Assembly: GCF_024807225.1 (NCBI RefSeq) | Contig: NZ_JANUCO010000001.1 | Coordinates: 1,736,001-1,800,000 of the forward strand | From: Chryseobacterium ginsenosidimutans | GTDB taxonomy: Bacteria; Bacteroidota; Bacteroidia; Flavobacteriales; Weeksellaceae | Direction of reading: 5' to 3' | DNA length: 64,000 nucleotides | Shown: one piece after another, positions 46,240 through 56,131 of the stretch | Layout: each line of letters opens with the position of its first letter | Position numbering within the stretch: position 1 is the first letter of the stretch | Position numbers and translations under genes: made by a program | The notes under the pieces: model-generated | The model's input: the letters and a program-made list of their open reading frames with translations, nothing else | Database searches by the model: none | Told to the model about the DNA's origin: nothing

Positions 46240-47530
46240 TTATTTTGCGAATCTTACAGACATTTTTCTGTCAATTGCTCTTTCATCATTAGATGCTTTA
46301 GCATCAACTGTTGCAAACTCGCTTCCATATCCGTCAGCTCCGGCAACTTGCGAACCTACACCTTGCTTGTCTAACCAAGTTTTGATGAAGTTTGCTCTTT
46401 CAGCAGACAATTTTAAGTTTTTAGCTTCATCACCTGTTTTATCAGTATATCCTCCGATTTTTACTTTCGCTTCAGGATAGGCTTTTAAAATAGCGACTAA
46501 ATTCTGTAATTGTCCTTCAGAACCTGCTTCCAGTTCATTAGAACTATTAATTTTAAAATTTACATGGTCAAAGTTATACCAAGTAGTTTTCAAAGCGGCA
46601 TCGTCTTTAGCATTTTTATAACCGTCGGATTTTAAGAAAGTGATCATTTGATCTTCCATTCCGCCTTTGTAACCTTTTAATGCAACTCCATTTAAGTCAA
46701 TATTTTCATCAACTTGTGAAACTGTTGCTAGAACAGTTGGTCTAGTTACATTGGCTGTGTCTGTCACCACTTGCCCTGAATCCGTCATTGTTGTCGTAGT
46801 GGTCGTTTGCTTTTTCTCATATTGCTTCCAAAGGAAATATCCTGCAGCAATTAAAAGCAAAAGCGGAAGCAACCATTTCCAGATCGAACCTCCGCCTTCA
46901 TTATTTTTTTCAGGAAAAGTTCCTGTAGATGTTGTACTTCTCGTAACCTCAATTTTGGGTTCTTCCGAAGGAGTTGTTTTTATCGTGTCGTTGTCGTTAT
47001 CAAACTTGTATCCTTTAGCCCAATCTCCGATATTTAAAGTTGCTAAAGAAAGTCCTGCAGGTAATAATGTAGAAACAATTCCTTTTTGGTCACTCAATAA
47101 ATTTGAAATTCCGGATTTGTCTAAATTATTATCAGTAGCATATTTTCCTATCGATCCTACCGTAGCTCCTGTCACCAAATTCAATAAAGAACTTGAAGAA
47201 TTGTTGCTGATTCCTGCGTAAGAGGCGATGGTATTTACTAATCCACTCAGCTTGTCGCCAAAAATTGAAGACAATAGCGTAGAAATAATCGAATTATTAG
47301 AAGAAACCTCCTAATAAATTCCCTAAAATTCCACTCGATGAGGCATTCGTAATGGCATCCAAAACACCCGGATTATCAGAATTGTTTGCCAATCCGCCTA
47401 AAACAGCAGGTAACAAACCACTGATTGCTTTTGAAATTCCTGATTCACTTTCGCCAAGCTGTGATGAAGCTTGAGATACTAAAGCGGGACCTAATTGTCC
47501 TTTAATTAAATCAATAACGTTTAAAGACAT
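46240..47530 (-). CDS. DUF937-OmpA family protein (apparent frameshift)
   Basis: About 429 residues after repair. The N-terminal part is a DUF937 domain (MSLNVIDLIKGQLGPALVSQ, GISKAISGLLPAVLGGLANN). As written the frame ends at 47297 with NLLGGFF; removing one A from AAGAAACCTCC (47303-47307) gives LLGGSSNNSIISTLLSSIF and joins the second part. That part has a Gly/Ser-rich region, one membrane helix (WKWLLPLLLLIAAGYFLW) and a C-terminal OmpA domain with the peptidoglycan-binding segment (IGGYTDKTGDEAKNLKLSAE). It probably links the membrane to the cell wall. Confidence 0.85.
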
Positions 47531-47595
47531 AATATATTATTTTGAGATTAATGTGAGATAAATTTAATCAAAAATCTGTCCAAATGTATCAATTC

Positions 47596-47635
47596 AAAAA
47601 AAAATCTTTAAAAATCACATGGATTTTTAAAGATT
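47596..47635 (-). terminator. Rho-independent terminator of proS
   Basis: AATCTTTAAAAATC (47603-47616) and its inverse (47622-47635) form a perfect 14-bp stem. On the minus strand eight T follow (47596-47603). Confidence 0.8.
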
Positions 47636-47657
47636 CAATAATTTATTATGTTAAGTT

Positions 47658-49134
47658 TTAATATGCTTTTGCGAATAAAACTCGTCTCTTAGATGGTTTT
47701 CCTGAGATTAAAGAAACACCTTCTTCGATATCATCATCCGAAGGAATACATCTGATTGTTGCTTTGGTTTCTTCCTTAATCTGCTCTTCTTCTTCTTCCG
47801 TTCCGTCCCAATGTGCATAGATGAATCCACCTTTTTCTTCTAAAACTTTTTTAAACTCTTCATAAGTGTCAACTTTTGAGATGTTGTCTTTTCTGAAATT
47901 GACAGCTTTAGTATACAGATCTTGTTGAATCGTTTTTAATAATTCTTCGATGTAAGAATCTAAACCGTCAATAGAGCGAACTTCTTTTGTTAAATTATCT
48001 CTCCTTGCGATCTCCACAGATTTGTTTTCTAAATCTCTTGGTCCCATCGCGATTCTTAAAGGAACACCTTTCAGTTCGTATTCAGCAAACTTCCAGCCCG
48101 GTTTGTTATGAGTATCGTTATCAAATTTCACAGAAATTCCTTTAGCTCTCAATTTAGCCTGAATATCTAACGCGACTTCACTGATCTGCTCCAATTGCTC
48201 TTCTCCTTTGAAAATAGGAACAATCACCACCTGAATTGGCGCCAAAGTAGGAGGCAGTACCAATCCGAAATCATCTGAGTGAGTCATAATTAAAGCTCCC
48301 ATCAAACGGGTTGAAGTTCCCCAAGATGTCGCCCAAGCGTGCTCGATTTTACCTTCTTTGTTCGTGAATTTTACATCAAAAGCTTTCGCGAAATTCTGTC
48401 CTAAGAAGTGAGAAGTTCCTGCCTGTAATGCTTTTCCGTCCTGCATTAATGCTTCGATACAATATGTTTCGTCAGCTCCTGCAAATCTTTCAGATGGTGT
48501 TTTTACCCCTTGAACAACTGGCATTGCCATAAAGTTTTCTGCAAAATCTGCATATACTTTGTTCATTTTTTCAGCTTCTTCTACTGCTTCATCTTTTGTA
48601 GCGTGAGCTGTGTGACCTTCCTGCCATAAGAAACTCTGCTGTTCTTAAGAATAAACGGGTTCTCATTTCCCAACGTACAACGTTTGCCCACTGGTTAATT
48701 AATATAGGTAAATCTCTGTAAGATTGAATCCAGTTTTTATACGTACTCCAGATAATTGCTTCTGATGTTGGACGAACGATTAGCTCTTCTTCCAATTTTG
48801 CATCCGGATCAACGATTAATTTTGAAGGATTATTAGGATCGGTTTTTAATCTGTAATGGGTAACAACAGCACATTCTTTTGCAAAGCCCGCAGCATTTTT
48901 TTCTTCAGCCTCAAACAAGCTTTTGGGTACAAAAAGCGGAAAATAAGCATTAACGTGACCCGTCTCTTTGAATTTTTTATCCATTTCATCACGCATTTTT
49001 TCCCAGATTGCATAGCCATATGGTTTGATAACCATGCATCCTCTTACTCCTGAGTTTTCAGCTAAATCGGCTTTTACAACCAACTCATTATACCATTTGC
49101 TGTAATCTTCGCTTCTTGAGGTTAATTTTGCCAT
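47658..49134 (-). CDS. proS: Proline--tRNA ligase (apparent frameshift)
   Basis: About 491 residues after repair, the short (archaeal/eukaryotic-like) type common in Bacteroidota. The class II core has RPTSEAIIWSTYKNWIQSYR and INQWANVVRWEMRTRLFLRT. The frame breaks at 48630-48634; removing one A on the plus strand (AAGAAACTC) gives FLWQEGHTAHATKDEAVEE, which joins MNKVYADFAENFMA. The C-terminal part carries the anticodon-binding domain and ends SKRRVLFAKAY. Loss of this essential gene is not plausible, so the break is probably a sequence error. Confidence 0.93.
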
Positions 49135-49278
49135 TATTTTTTTTTATTTTTTTAACTTTTTGCTATTATTGTTATCTAAAAAATAAAATCTATTTTTGAT
49201 AGATTTTATTACCCGTGTTTTGGTACATTTTTGGTACAGATTGCAAATATAATTTAAATTAAAAATCTTTACGTTATC

Positions 49279-50370
49279 ATGAAAAGAAATATACATAAAA
49301 ATTTGCTTGGTATGTTAAAGTCTAAAGGGATTTTAGCAATATCTGGCGGATTATTACTTGTGTCTTGCGGCGCTCAAATGGGCGGATACAGCGAGACAGA
49401 TGGCGTTTACTACGACCCTAATAAAGATACGCTTCCTGAGGGAGTGATCATCAATGATAGAGGAAACAGGGTGGGAGAGAACTACGATTACTATCAAGAC
49501 GATTCAAACGTTGTTCAAAACGCTGAAGACAATTCCAGAGAAGGCAGATATGATGCCTGGAATGATTATGCTTGGAATGCAAATTCTACAGCAACTGATT
49601 CCGACTGGGGAAATTATGCCGGAAACCAAACTAATTACTACGACAACTCTTGGGGTTGGGGCGGTTATTACGGCGGCTATAACCCATATTGGGGTTACGG
49701 TGGTGGCTACGGCGGCTACGGTTGGGGTCTTGGACTTTCATGGGGTGGCTCATGGGGTTGGGGCGGCGGCTGGAATATGGGTTGGGGATATTCACCTTAC
49801 TGGGGAGGATATAATCCATATTGGGGCTACGGTGGCGGCTATTATGGCTACGGTTATCCTTATTGGGGATACGGAGGCTATTATGGCGGCGGATATTGGG
49901 GTGGTAATCATTACAATTACAGAAGAAGCGGAGCCAACGGAAGAGGATTTAATTCTTACAACGGAGGATTTGCCAACAAATATGGTTTGAATTCAGGAGG
50001 TTTCAGAAGAAACAGTACCAATTCTGGTGGATTCCGAAATGGAAATACTACGAATGGCGGTTTCAGAGGATCTAACAACGGTGGTTTCAGACAAGGAAAT
50101 TCTAATGGAGGTTTCAGAAATCAAAACGGAACAAGACCTCAAGGTGGATTCCGTAACCAAGGAAGTCAGCCAAGACCAAACAATAATTATCCACAACAAT
50201 CTCAGCCGAGAAATGACGGAGGTTTCAGAAACAACAGCGGAAGCTACAACAACTCCAATAGTGGAGGTGGCTTCAGATCTGGAGGCGGTGGCTTCGGTGG
50301 AGGAAACAGCGGCGGCGGTGGATTTAGATCCGGCGGCGGTGGAGGCGGCGGCTTCAGAGGTGGTAGATAA
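49279..50370 (+). CDS. Surface lipoprotein with Gly/Tyr/Trp-rich and GGFR repeats
   Basis: A 363-residue protein with a lipoprotein signal (ILAISGGLLLVSCG; lipid Cys30). After a polar start, residues about 115-210 are nearly all Gly, Tyr and Trp with a YWGYGGGYGG-like pattern, and from residue about 230 to the end GGFR recurs around ten times, separated by Asn, Ser and Gln. The C-terminal part resembles RGG/FG-type low-complexity domains and is likely disordered and sticky. No known domain was seen. It directly precedes an outer-membrane protein (gap 30 bases), suggesting a joint surface role. Confidence 0.8.
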   Translation: MKRNIHKNLLGMLKSKGILAISGGLLLVSCGAQMGGYSETDGVYYDPNKDTLPEGVIINDRGNRVGENYDYYQDDSNVVQNAEDNSREGRYDAWNDYAWNANSTATDSDWGNYAGNQTNYYDNSWGWGGYYGGYNPYWGYGGGYGGYGWGLGLSWGGSWGWGGGWNMGWGYSPYWGGYNPYWGYGGGYYGYGYPYWGYGGYYGGGYWGGNHYNYRRSGANGRGFNSYNGGFANKYGLNSGGFRRNSTNSGGFRNGNTTNGGFRGSNNGGFRQGNSNGGFRNQNGTRPQGGFRNQGSQPRPNNNYPQQSQPRNDGGFRNNSGSYNNSNSGGGFRSGGGGFGGGNSGGGGFRSGGGGGGGFRGGR

Positions 50371-50400
50371 TTTTCAAATTAATAACTATTCAAAAAAATA

Positions 50401-51804
50401 ATGTTAAAAAAATCTTTAGCAATAATGAGTATTTCTGCAGCATTTTTTGCGCAGGCTCAAGATGTTTCTGTGATAAGAAATACTATAGATGTTTATTCTA
50501 ATGCTCCCAATGTAGGTTCTGCCAAGTTTAATGCAATGGGAGGTTCCAACGGAGCTTTGGGAGGAGATGCCAATTCTTTATTGACTAACCCTGCAGGTTT
50601 GGGGGTAGCAATTTCAGGAGAGGTTTCAGGAACATTGTTGATTTCAAATAATAAGAATACATCTTCGTATGCAGGATCGTCTACGGGATATACGATTAAC
50701 AAAGGAGATCTTGGAAATCTTAGTGGAGTAATGACTTTCCAGCTAATGACTGAAAGTGCTTGGAAATTTGTTAATATTGGGATAAATTACTCGAATCAGT
50801 CTATTGAAAATTACGTTGAAACTCCAGGAAACAGTAATCTTGTTTACGATTTTGACGCAACCAACAGTTCTTCTTTCGGGAGGCATGCATATGACAGATA
50901 CGGATATTTATCTAAAACGAGTGTAGGTGTTGGAGCGAATTATAACAATAATTTATACATCGGTGCGGGATTAAATTTCCTTAATTCATCAATTGATCAG
51001 TCGGATACGGCTATCTTCAATTCTTTGTCTGGTGGAGGTTCAGAGACTTTCAGCAAGCAAAATACACCTTTTTATGAAAGAGGAAACGGTTTCTCCGCTT
51101 CATTAGGAGTTATCGGGAAATTAAGTCCTAACTTTAGAGTGGGAGGAGCATTAGAAACTCCGACTTTTTGGAACATCGACAGAAGCTACAACTTCTACAA
51201 TGATCCTATTTATGGAGATGATTATGCAACTGAAAACAGAAAGCTGACTTCTCCGCTTAAAGCGACTGTGAGTGCGGCTTTCATTGCCAGCAAAAGCTTC
51301 TCTTTAAATGTTGACTATACCCTTGGATTAACAAAACCTAAGTATAAAGTCTACGGAGATGCAGAAACTGAACTGAATGATTTCTTTAAAGACAATGCTA
51401 AAAATTTATCAGAAGTAAAAGTAGGAGCAGAGTATAGAATTAAGCAATTCAGATTGAGAGGTGGTTATTCTTATGCTTCAAGTCCTTTTGATGCTTTATC
51501 AATTAGCAGATATGCCAATAACGGAGATGTAGAAGATAACCAATCTTACAACAACTTAATTTTAAGTGACAGAAATGCTTTATCATTCGGTGTTGGATAT
51601 GATTTCAAGTCATTCTATATAGATGCATCTTATCAAAATATAACTTCAAAATACAGCAACCCGTTATTATATGGTGTGGTTGACGGTAATTATGAAGCAG
51701 GATATTATTCACCCACACGTCTGATCTCAAGCGATGCTTATGTAGTTTCAGATGTGAAGAATATCAGAAACAACTTCTTTCTTACAGTGGGCTGGAAATT
51801 CTAA
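50401..51804 (+). CDS. OmpP1/FadL-like outer-membrane protein
   Basis: A 467-residue protein with signal peptide MLKKSLAIMSISAAFFAQAQ. The mature start is typical (GSAKFNAMGGSNGALGGDAN, SLLTNPAGLGVA) and the rest is a series of beta-strands ending in FFLTVGWKF with C-terminal Phe. This is the FadL/OmpP1 type of hydrophobic-substrate channel. It follows the GGFR lipoprotein by 30 bases and ends with a terminator. Confidence 0.88.
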   Translation: MLKKSLAIMSISAAFFAQAQDVSVIRNTIDVYSNAPNVGSAKFNAMGGSNGALGGDANSLLTNPAGLGVAISGEVSGTLLISNNKNTSSYAGSSTGYTINKGDLGNLSGVMTFQLMTESAWKFVNIGINYSNQSIENYVETPGNSNLVYDFDATNSSSFGRHAYDRYGYLSKTSVGVGANYNNNLYIGAGLNFLNSSIDQSDTAIFNSLSGGGSETFSKQNTPFYERGNGFSASLGVIGKLSPNFRVGGALETPTFWNIDRSYNFYNDPIYGDDYATENRKLTSPLKATVSAAFIASKSFSLNVDYTLGLTKPKYKVYGDAETELNDFFKDNAKNLSEVKVGAEYRIKQFRLRGGYSYASSPFDALSISRYANNGDVEDNQSYNNLILSDRNALSFGVGYDFKSFYIDASYQNITSKYSNPLLYGVVDGNYEAGYYSPTRLISSDAYVVSDVKNIRNNFFLTVGWKF

Positions 51805-51838
51805 TTTTCCCCAATGTGAAATGAGTGATTAAATGAAG

Positions 51839-51875
51839 GCTCCGAATTAATTTTAATTCGGAGCTTTTATTTTTT
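51839..51875 (+). terminator. Rho-independent terminator of the FadL-like gene
   Basis: GCTCCGAATTAA and TTAATTCGGAGC form a 12-bp stem followed by a T-rich run. Confidence 0.9.
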
Positions 51876-51977
51876 ATGATTTTAAAGTAAGATTTTGTTT
51901 AAATTTTCTTAATCTAAATAAACGAAGTTTATTCTATATAAATAGTAAGAATTTATACTTAAAAAGCTTAAAATCTT

Positions 51978-52319
51978 AGAGCCTGTTTAAATTTGATTCA
52001 AAAATTTTAAAAAAAACACTCCTAATTTTTTTTAACGCAAAGCTTTAATTCAATATTACTTAATTGAAGTGAGCAAAGATGAATCAACAAGTTGATTTGA
52101 TGAAGTGTTGTTTTCACGCTTCGCGAAGCAAATTTATTTGCCTTTGCCTTCTAAAATAATGCGGAGTCTAAATATAATCTTTGCGTTAAAAAGAATAACA
52201 AATTCCTTTTGAAAGAGACCTTAAGTGTTTTGATACAACTTTCAGTTTCAAGAAAATATAAAAATCATATTTCAAACAAGAGTTACAAAAGTTTATGATA
52301 TAAAATTTAAACAGGCTCT
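51978..52319. repeat. MITE-like element H, copy 1 (342 bp)
   Basis: Terminal inverted repeats AGAGCCTGTTTAAATTT (17 bp, perfect) close the element. Inside it is a second inverted pair AACGCAAAG/CTTTGCGTT. The centre contains GATGAATCAACAAGTTGATT, conserved in all three copies. Flanks are T-rich in both full copies (CTT before, TAATGTT after). The gap of 565 bases between the FadL-like gene and the ZIP gene is filled by this element; no gene was seen. Confidence 0.85.
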
Positions 52320-52369
52320 TAATGTTAAAAATTATCTTTAATACGAAAGTTTTAAAAAGACTCTACACA

Positions 52370-53098
52370 TTAATGATGATGTCCCACAGGAGAATGGCTG
52401 TGGAAAAGATGCATAATTAATGCTAAAGAAACGCCTAAAATCACCAACCCGATTTTTACCCAGTCGATATTGTGATTCTTGTTGCTTTCAAAAATAATCA
52501 CAGAAGAAATGTGTAAGAAAATTCCTCCGACAATCGCCAGAAAATAAGGCTGTAAGTCAGGATTGAAATAATTACCCAACAACATTCCCATTGGTGAAGC
52601 CAAAGCAAATAAAGCTACAATTAATAAAGAAGGATAAGAGTTTGATTTTGAGCCTTCCTTTCTGTTAAATAAAAACGCTCCCAAAATAAACGAAATCGGA
52701 AGGTTGTGAAATACAATCCCCAAAAGATACGGTGAAAGCTCATGTTCTTCATTTGCCAAAGGAATTCCTTCGATAAATGCGTGAATGAAAAGTCCCACCA
52801 TTAAAGCAGCAGGAAGAATATTGTGCTCGCTGTGATGATGAAAGTGTCCGTGTTCGAAACCTTTAGTCAAAGCTTCTAAAATCATTTGAAGTAAAACTCC
52901 GCCAATGACGAAAATTCCCAGATTACTGCCGATTTCGGAAGTATAAACCTGCGGAAATACCTCATTAAGACAAATCGTAATCAGAAATCCGGCACTTAGA
53001 ATCAATAAATTTTTCGCCAGCTTTTCTTTTTTACCGAAATGTTTCCCCAGAAATACTCCTGTAATGACACTTAAGATCAGTAAAAGTACTGTTATCAT
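52370..53098 (-). CDS. ZIP-family metal transporter
   Basis: A 242-residue protein with about eight helices, His-rich loops (GFEHGHFHHHSEHN) and a His-rich end (HLFHSHSPVGHHH). The metal-binding helices carry VGLFIHAFIEGIPLANE and IVFHNLPISFILG. It likely imports zinc or a similar ion. Its ATG overlaps the stop of the upstream methyltransferase gene by one base (TAATG), so both are co-translated. Confidence 0.9.
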   Translation of the reverse strand: MITVLLLILSVITGVFLGKHFGKKEKLAKNLLILSAGFLITICLNEVFPQVYTSEIGSNLGIFVIGGVLLQMILEALTKGFEHGHFHHHSEHNILPAALMVGLFIHAFIEGIPLANEEHELSPYLLGIVFHNLPISFILGAFLFNRKEGSKSNSYPSLLIVALFALASPMGMLLGNYFNPDLQPYFLAIVGGIFLHISSVIIFESNKNHNIDWVKIGLVILGVSLALIMHLFHSHSPVGHHH

Positions 53099-53823
53099 TA
53101 TTTTTTCTTAAATAAATTAATGCAACGAAGAGCAGTTTCTCTATTAAACTCATTTAATTGATAATCTCCCCAGATTTTCACCCTTTCAAAACCACAATCT
53201 GTTGCATAAGAATTAATGGCTTCCAAGGTATGAAGTTTTACTTTTTCAAAGAAATGGTAAGCTTTTCCGTCGGCTTCGAATTGAATGTCCTTTACGATAT
53301 GCCTTCCTTCGATTTTTTTGCAGATCTTAAATTCGATATCACCTCTTTTCACAAAAGATTCAGGAACGATATTTTTTCTTACATATTCTTCATTAAGATA
53401 ATCCAGAACAAAAAATCCTCCCGGTTTTAAAGCATTGAAAACCGATTGAAAAACTTTTTTATCATCATTTTCATTATCGAAATATCCAAAACTTGTAAAC
53501 AAATTGAAAACAGCATCCATAGGATCAGCGTCAATCGGGTTTCTCATGTCATGAACATCGAAAAGTAACGTTTGATTTTCAAACTGTTTGTCGAATTCTA
53601 TACTCTGTCTTGAAAGATCAAGACCTAAAACGTCATACCCTAATTTATTAAGAAAAACAGAATGTCTTCCTTTTCCGCAAGCAAGGTCGATAATTTTAGA
53701 GTTCGGCGGAAGCTGCAAATCTGCAGTCAGTTTTGTAATGAAGTTTTCCGCTTCTGTATAGTCTCTGTTGTTATAAAGTAAATGATAATAAGGGGTATCA
53801 AACCAAGATTCAAACCATTCCAT
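53098..53823 (-). CDS. Class I SAM-dependent methyltransferase
   Basis: A 241-residue protein with motif I IIDLACGKGRHSVFLNKLG and the acidic loop DLSRQ. The C-terminal part is conserved (YLNEEYVRKNIVPES). The substrate is unknown. First gene of the pair with the ZIP transporter. Confidence 0.85.
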   Translation of the reverse strand: MEWFESWFDTPYYHLLYNNRDYTEAENFITKLTADLQLPPNSKIIDLACGKGRHSVFLNKLGYDVLGLDLSRQSIEFDKQFENQTLLFDVHDMRNPIDADPMDAVFNLFTSFGYFDNENDDKKVFQSVFNALKPGGFFVLDYLNEEYVRKNIVPESFVKRGDIEFKICKKIEGRHIVKDIQFEADGKAYHFFEKVKLHTLEAINSYATDCGFERVKIWGDYQLNEFNRETALRCINLFKKK

Positions 53824-53934
53824 GGTGCAAAAATAGTGTTTTTTGATTGATAGTTCATCGTTGTTAGTCGATGGTTTTTATCAGTTATAGTGATTTCTAT
53901 CAACTATAAACTGACAACCAACAACTAAAATTGT

Positions 53935-53942
53935 TATTTTTG
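53935..53942 (+). promoter_or_regulatory. Bacteroidota -7 element of the RNA methyltransferase gene
   Basis: TATTTTTG lies five bases before the ATG at 53947. Confidence 0.6.
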
Positions 53943-53946
53943 CATT

Positions 53947-55110
53947 ATGAACATAGAAAATATACAAATTCAGATAAAAACATTCTTCGGATTAGAACAA
54001 ATTTTGGCTGAAGAGATCAAAAAATTGGGCGGAAGAAATGTTGAAGTTAAAAATAGGGCGGTAAATTGTGAAGGCGATTTGGGCTTTTTGTATAAAATCA
54101 ATTATTCTGCAAGAACGGCTTTAAAAATTTTAGTTCCGATTCATGAGTTCAAAGCATTCAATCAACATCAGTTTTACGACAAACTTTTTAAGATGGAATG
54201 GGAGCAGTTCATGGATGTTGACCAGTCTTTTGCGATTGATGCAACGGTGAATTCTGAAACTTTCAAACATTCACAATTCGTGACGTTGAAAATGAAAGAC
54301 GCTATTGTTGATTATTTTCAGGATAAATTTAAAAGACGTCCGAATGTAGAGACTAAATATCCGGACATCAAATTCCACCTTCATATCGACAGAGAATTGG
54401 TGACCATATCTTTGGATTCTTCGGGTGATGCTTTGTTTAAAAGAGGCTACAGAAGAGAGCAGGGTGAAGCACCGATCAACGAGGTTTTGGCAAGCGGAAT
54501 GCTTCAATTGGCAGGTTGGGACGGAAAAGGGAATTTCCTTGATCCAATGTGCGGTTCGGGAACAATTTTGATCGAAGCAGCGATGATTGCTCTTGATCTT
54601 CCTGCACAGACTTTCAGAAGAGGATTTGCTTTCCAGAACTGGAAAAATTATGATGCTGATTTATTTAAAACAATTAGAGAAGTCAGAATCAATCGTGTAA
54701 GAGAATTTACCGGGAAAATTGTTGGGTACGATATCGACGGAAAAATGCTGAATGCTGCAAGAGCGAATATCGAAGCTGCAGAAATGGAAGACGTAATCGA
54801 AGTAACAAGACAAGATTTCTTTGATTCTAAAAAGGAACTTTTCCCGTTATTAATGGTTTTCAACCCACCTTACGACGAGAGAATTTCTATTAACGATGAC
54901 GATTTTTATAAGAAAATAGGAGATACCTTCAAAACGCATTATCCAAATACTTTGGCTTGGCTAATTTCATCTGACTTGGAAGCGGTGAAGAAAATAGGTC
55001 TTCGTCCGTCAAGAAAAATCAAACTTTTCAACGGAAAACTGGAAACGAGATTCCTACAGTATGAAATGTACGAGGGAACGAAGAAACTTCATAAATTAGA
55101 AGAAAAATAA
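53947..55110 (+). CDS. THUMP-domain class I SAM-dependent RNA methyltransferase
   Basis: A 387-residue protein. The N-terminal THUMP domain (residues about 1-150) binds RNA, and the C-terminal Rossmann domain has LDPMCGSGTILIEAAM (motif I), VGYDIDGKML, and the catalytic NPPYDERI. This is the RlmL/RlmK-like family that modifies 23S rRNA at guanine N2; the exact site is inferred. It is divergent from the methyltransferase/ZIP pair. Confidence 0.93.
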   Translation: MNIENIQIQIKTFFGLEQILAEEIKKLGGRNVEVKNRAVNCEGDLGFLYKINYSARTALKILVPIHEFKAFNQHQFYDKLFKMEWEQFMDVDQSFAIDATVNSETFKHSQFVTLKMKDAIVDYFQDKFKRRPNVETKYPDIKFHLHIDRELVTISLDSSGDALFKRGYRREQGEAPINEVLASGMLQLAGWDGKGNFLDPMCGSGTILIEAAMIALDLPAQTFRRGFAFQNWKNYDADLFKTIREVRINRVREFTGKIVGYDIDGKMLNAARANIEAAEMEDVIEVTRQDFFDSKKELFPLLMVFNPPYDERISINDDDFYKKIGDTFKTHYPNTLAWLISSDLEAVKKIGLRPSRKIKLFNGKLETRFLQYEMYEGTKKLHKLEEK

Positions 55111-55115
55111 TATTG

Positions 55116-55149
55116 AAACCTTCCTTTTTACGGAAGGTTTTTTATTTTT
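55116..55149 (+). terminator. Rho-independent terminator of the RNA methyltransferase gene
   Basis: AACCTTCC and GGAAGGTT form an 8-bp stem followed by a T-rich run that also holds the promoter of the small ORF. Confidence 0.88.
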
Positions 55150-55150
55150 G
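55143..55150 (+). promoter_or_regulatory. Bacteroidota -7 element of the small ORF at 55165
   Basis: TATTTTTG overlaps the T run of the preceding terminator and lies 14 bases before the ATG of the 28-residue ORF. Confidence 0.5.
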
Positions 55151-55164
55151 TTAAAACTGAATTT

Positions 55165-55251
55165 ATGTCTTGGAATGCTTTTGATTTTATAGACCTTATT
55201 CTTGATTTAATAGATTTTGTATTTACTGGATCTAAAAGAAGAAAGAAATAA
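55165..55251 (+). CDS. Candidate 28-residue membrane peptide
   Basis: A short frame too small for routine annotation: MSWNAFDFIDLILDLIDFVF followed by a basic tail TGSKRRKK. It has one amphipathic or hydrophobic helix with positive charges at the end, as expected for a small inner-membrane peptide. It has its own TAnnTTTG element 14 bases upstream and is followed by a small hairpin and T-rich run (about 55253-55285). Whether it is translated is unknown. Confidence 0.5.
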   Translation: MSWNAFDFIDLILDLIDFVFTGSKRRKK

Positions 55252-55285
55252 AATAGACTATTCAAATGAAAGTCTCTTTTTTATT

Positions 55286-56125
55286 TTATCTCACCAACGA
55301 CGGCGCAAAACCATACTGCTTTTTAAAAGCAAAAGAAAAATGCGAAAGATCTTCAAAACCGACTTCCATAAAAACATCTGATGGTTTTTTATTCTTTTCA
55401 ATTAAATGATAATAAGCCAATTCCAAACGTTTTTGGGTAAGCCAACGTTGAGGTGTCGTCTGAAAAATTTTCCTGAAATCTCTGTTAAAAGTGGATAAAC
55501 TTCTCCCCGTCAAATATCCGAATCTTTCCAGAGACATATTAAACATATAATTTTTCTCCATAAAATTAATGAGATCAATTTTTCCGGGCTCATCAAAATC
55601 AGCAAGAAGGGAATCTATATTTTTATCAATTTCCCTTAAAATACTGATGGCTTCGGTGATTTTTAAAGCGGCAATGTTTTCCGGAAAAGAATCTTTCATA
55701 TCAAAATAGGGAATCAATGAAGCAAGACAGCTTTCCAATAACGGATGTTTGTCGAAACTGCGAATTTTTACTTCTTCACGAATGTGTTGGTTCTTAATTT
55801 CAATATGGGAATAAAAATCTTTCAAAAATTCTTTCGTAAGATGCATCACAACGGCTTTATGCGGAAGTCCGTCTTTTGGATAATTAATGATCGTCGCCAA
55901 ATGATTTCTCGGAATCAGAAAAATATCACCGGCTTTAAAAAGATAAGATTTATCAGCCTGAATAATTTTCGTTTCTCCGGAAATAAACCAAACCAGCATA
56001 TGAAATTCAAAAACCGTTTCTGTCTTGAAAAGTTTGTCATCATACGTTGAAAGTTTGATGTCGGGCGTGATATATTTAAAATGAAAATCCATTTTTAACT
56101 TATTTTCAGGAATAAATGTAGTCAA
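55286..56125 (-). CDS. AraC-family transcriptional regulator
   Basis: A 279-residue regulator with an N-terminal cupin-like sensing domain (FKAGDIFLIPRNHLATI) and a C-terminal AraC double helix-turn-helix (MSLERFGYLTGRSLSTFNRD and PSDVFMEVGFEDLSHFSFAF). It begins six bases after the SDR stop, so it is in the same operon as the SDR gene and probably regulates it. Confidence 0.92.
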   Translation of the reverse strand: MTTFIPENKLKMDFHFKYITPDIKLSTYDDKLFKTETVFEFHMLVWFISGETKIIQADKSYLFKAGDIFLIPRNHLATIINYPKDGLPHKAVVMHLTKEFLKDFYSHIEIKNQHIREEVKIRSFDKHPLLESCLASLIPYFDMKDSFPENIAALKITEAISILREIDKNIDSLLADFDEPGKIDLINFMEKNYMFNMSLERFGYLTGRSLSTFNRDFRKIFQTTPQRWLTQKRLELAYYHLIEKNKKPSDVFMEVGFEDLSHFSFAFKKQYGFAPSLVR

Positions 56126-56131
56126 AACAAA

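Noticed and set aside
46751..47221. 156-codon frame on the plus strand inside the OmpA-like gene
   Set aside because: Antisense to a well-supported DUF937-OmpA protein; no signal of its own.
49900..50370. CRISPR-like or tandem DNA repeat in the GGFR region
   Set aside because: The periodicity is in the protein (GGFR) with varied spacing and codons; it is coding low complexity.
49454..50401. Two long frames (178 and 124 codons) in other frames over the Gly-rich gene
   Set aside because: They are shadows of the biased Gly/Asn/Phe-rich coding sequence; their composition is Ile/Met/Thr-rich or Ser/Glu-rich with no domain and no start signal.
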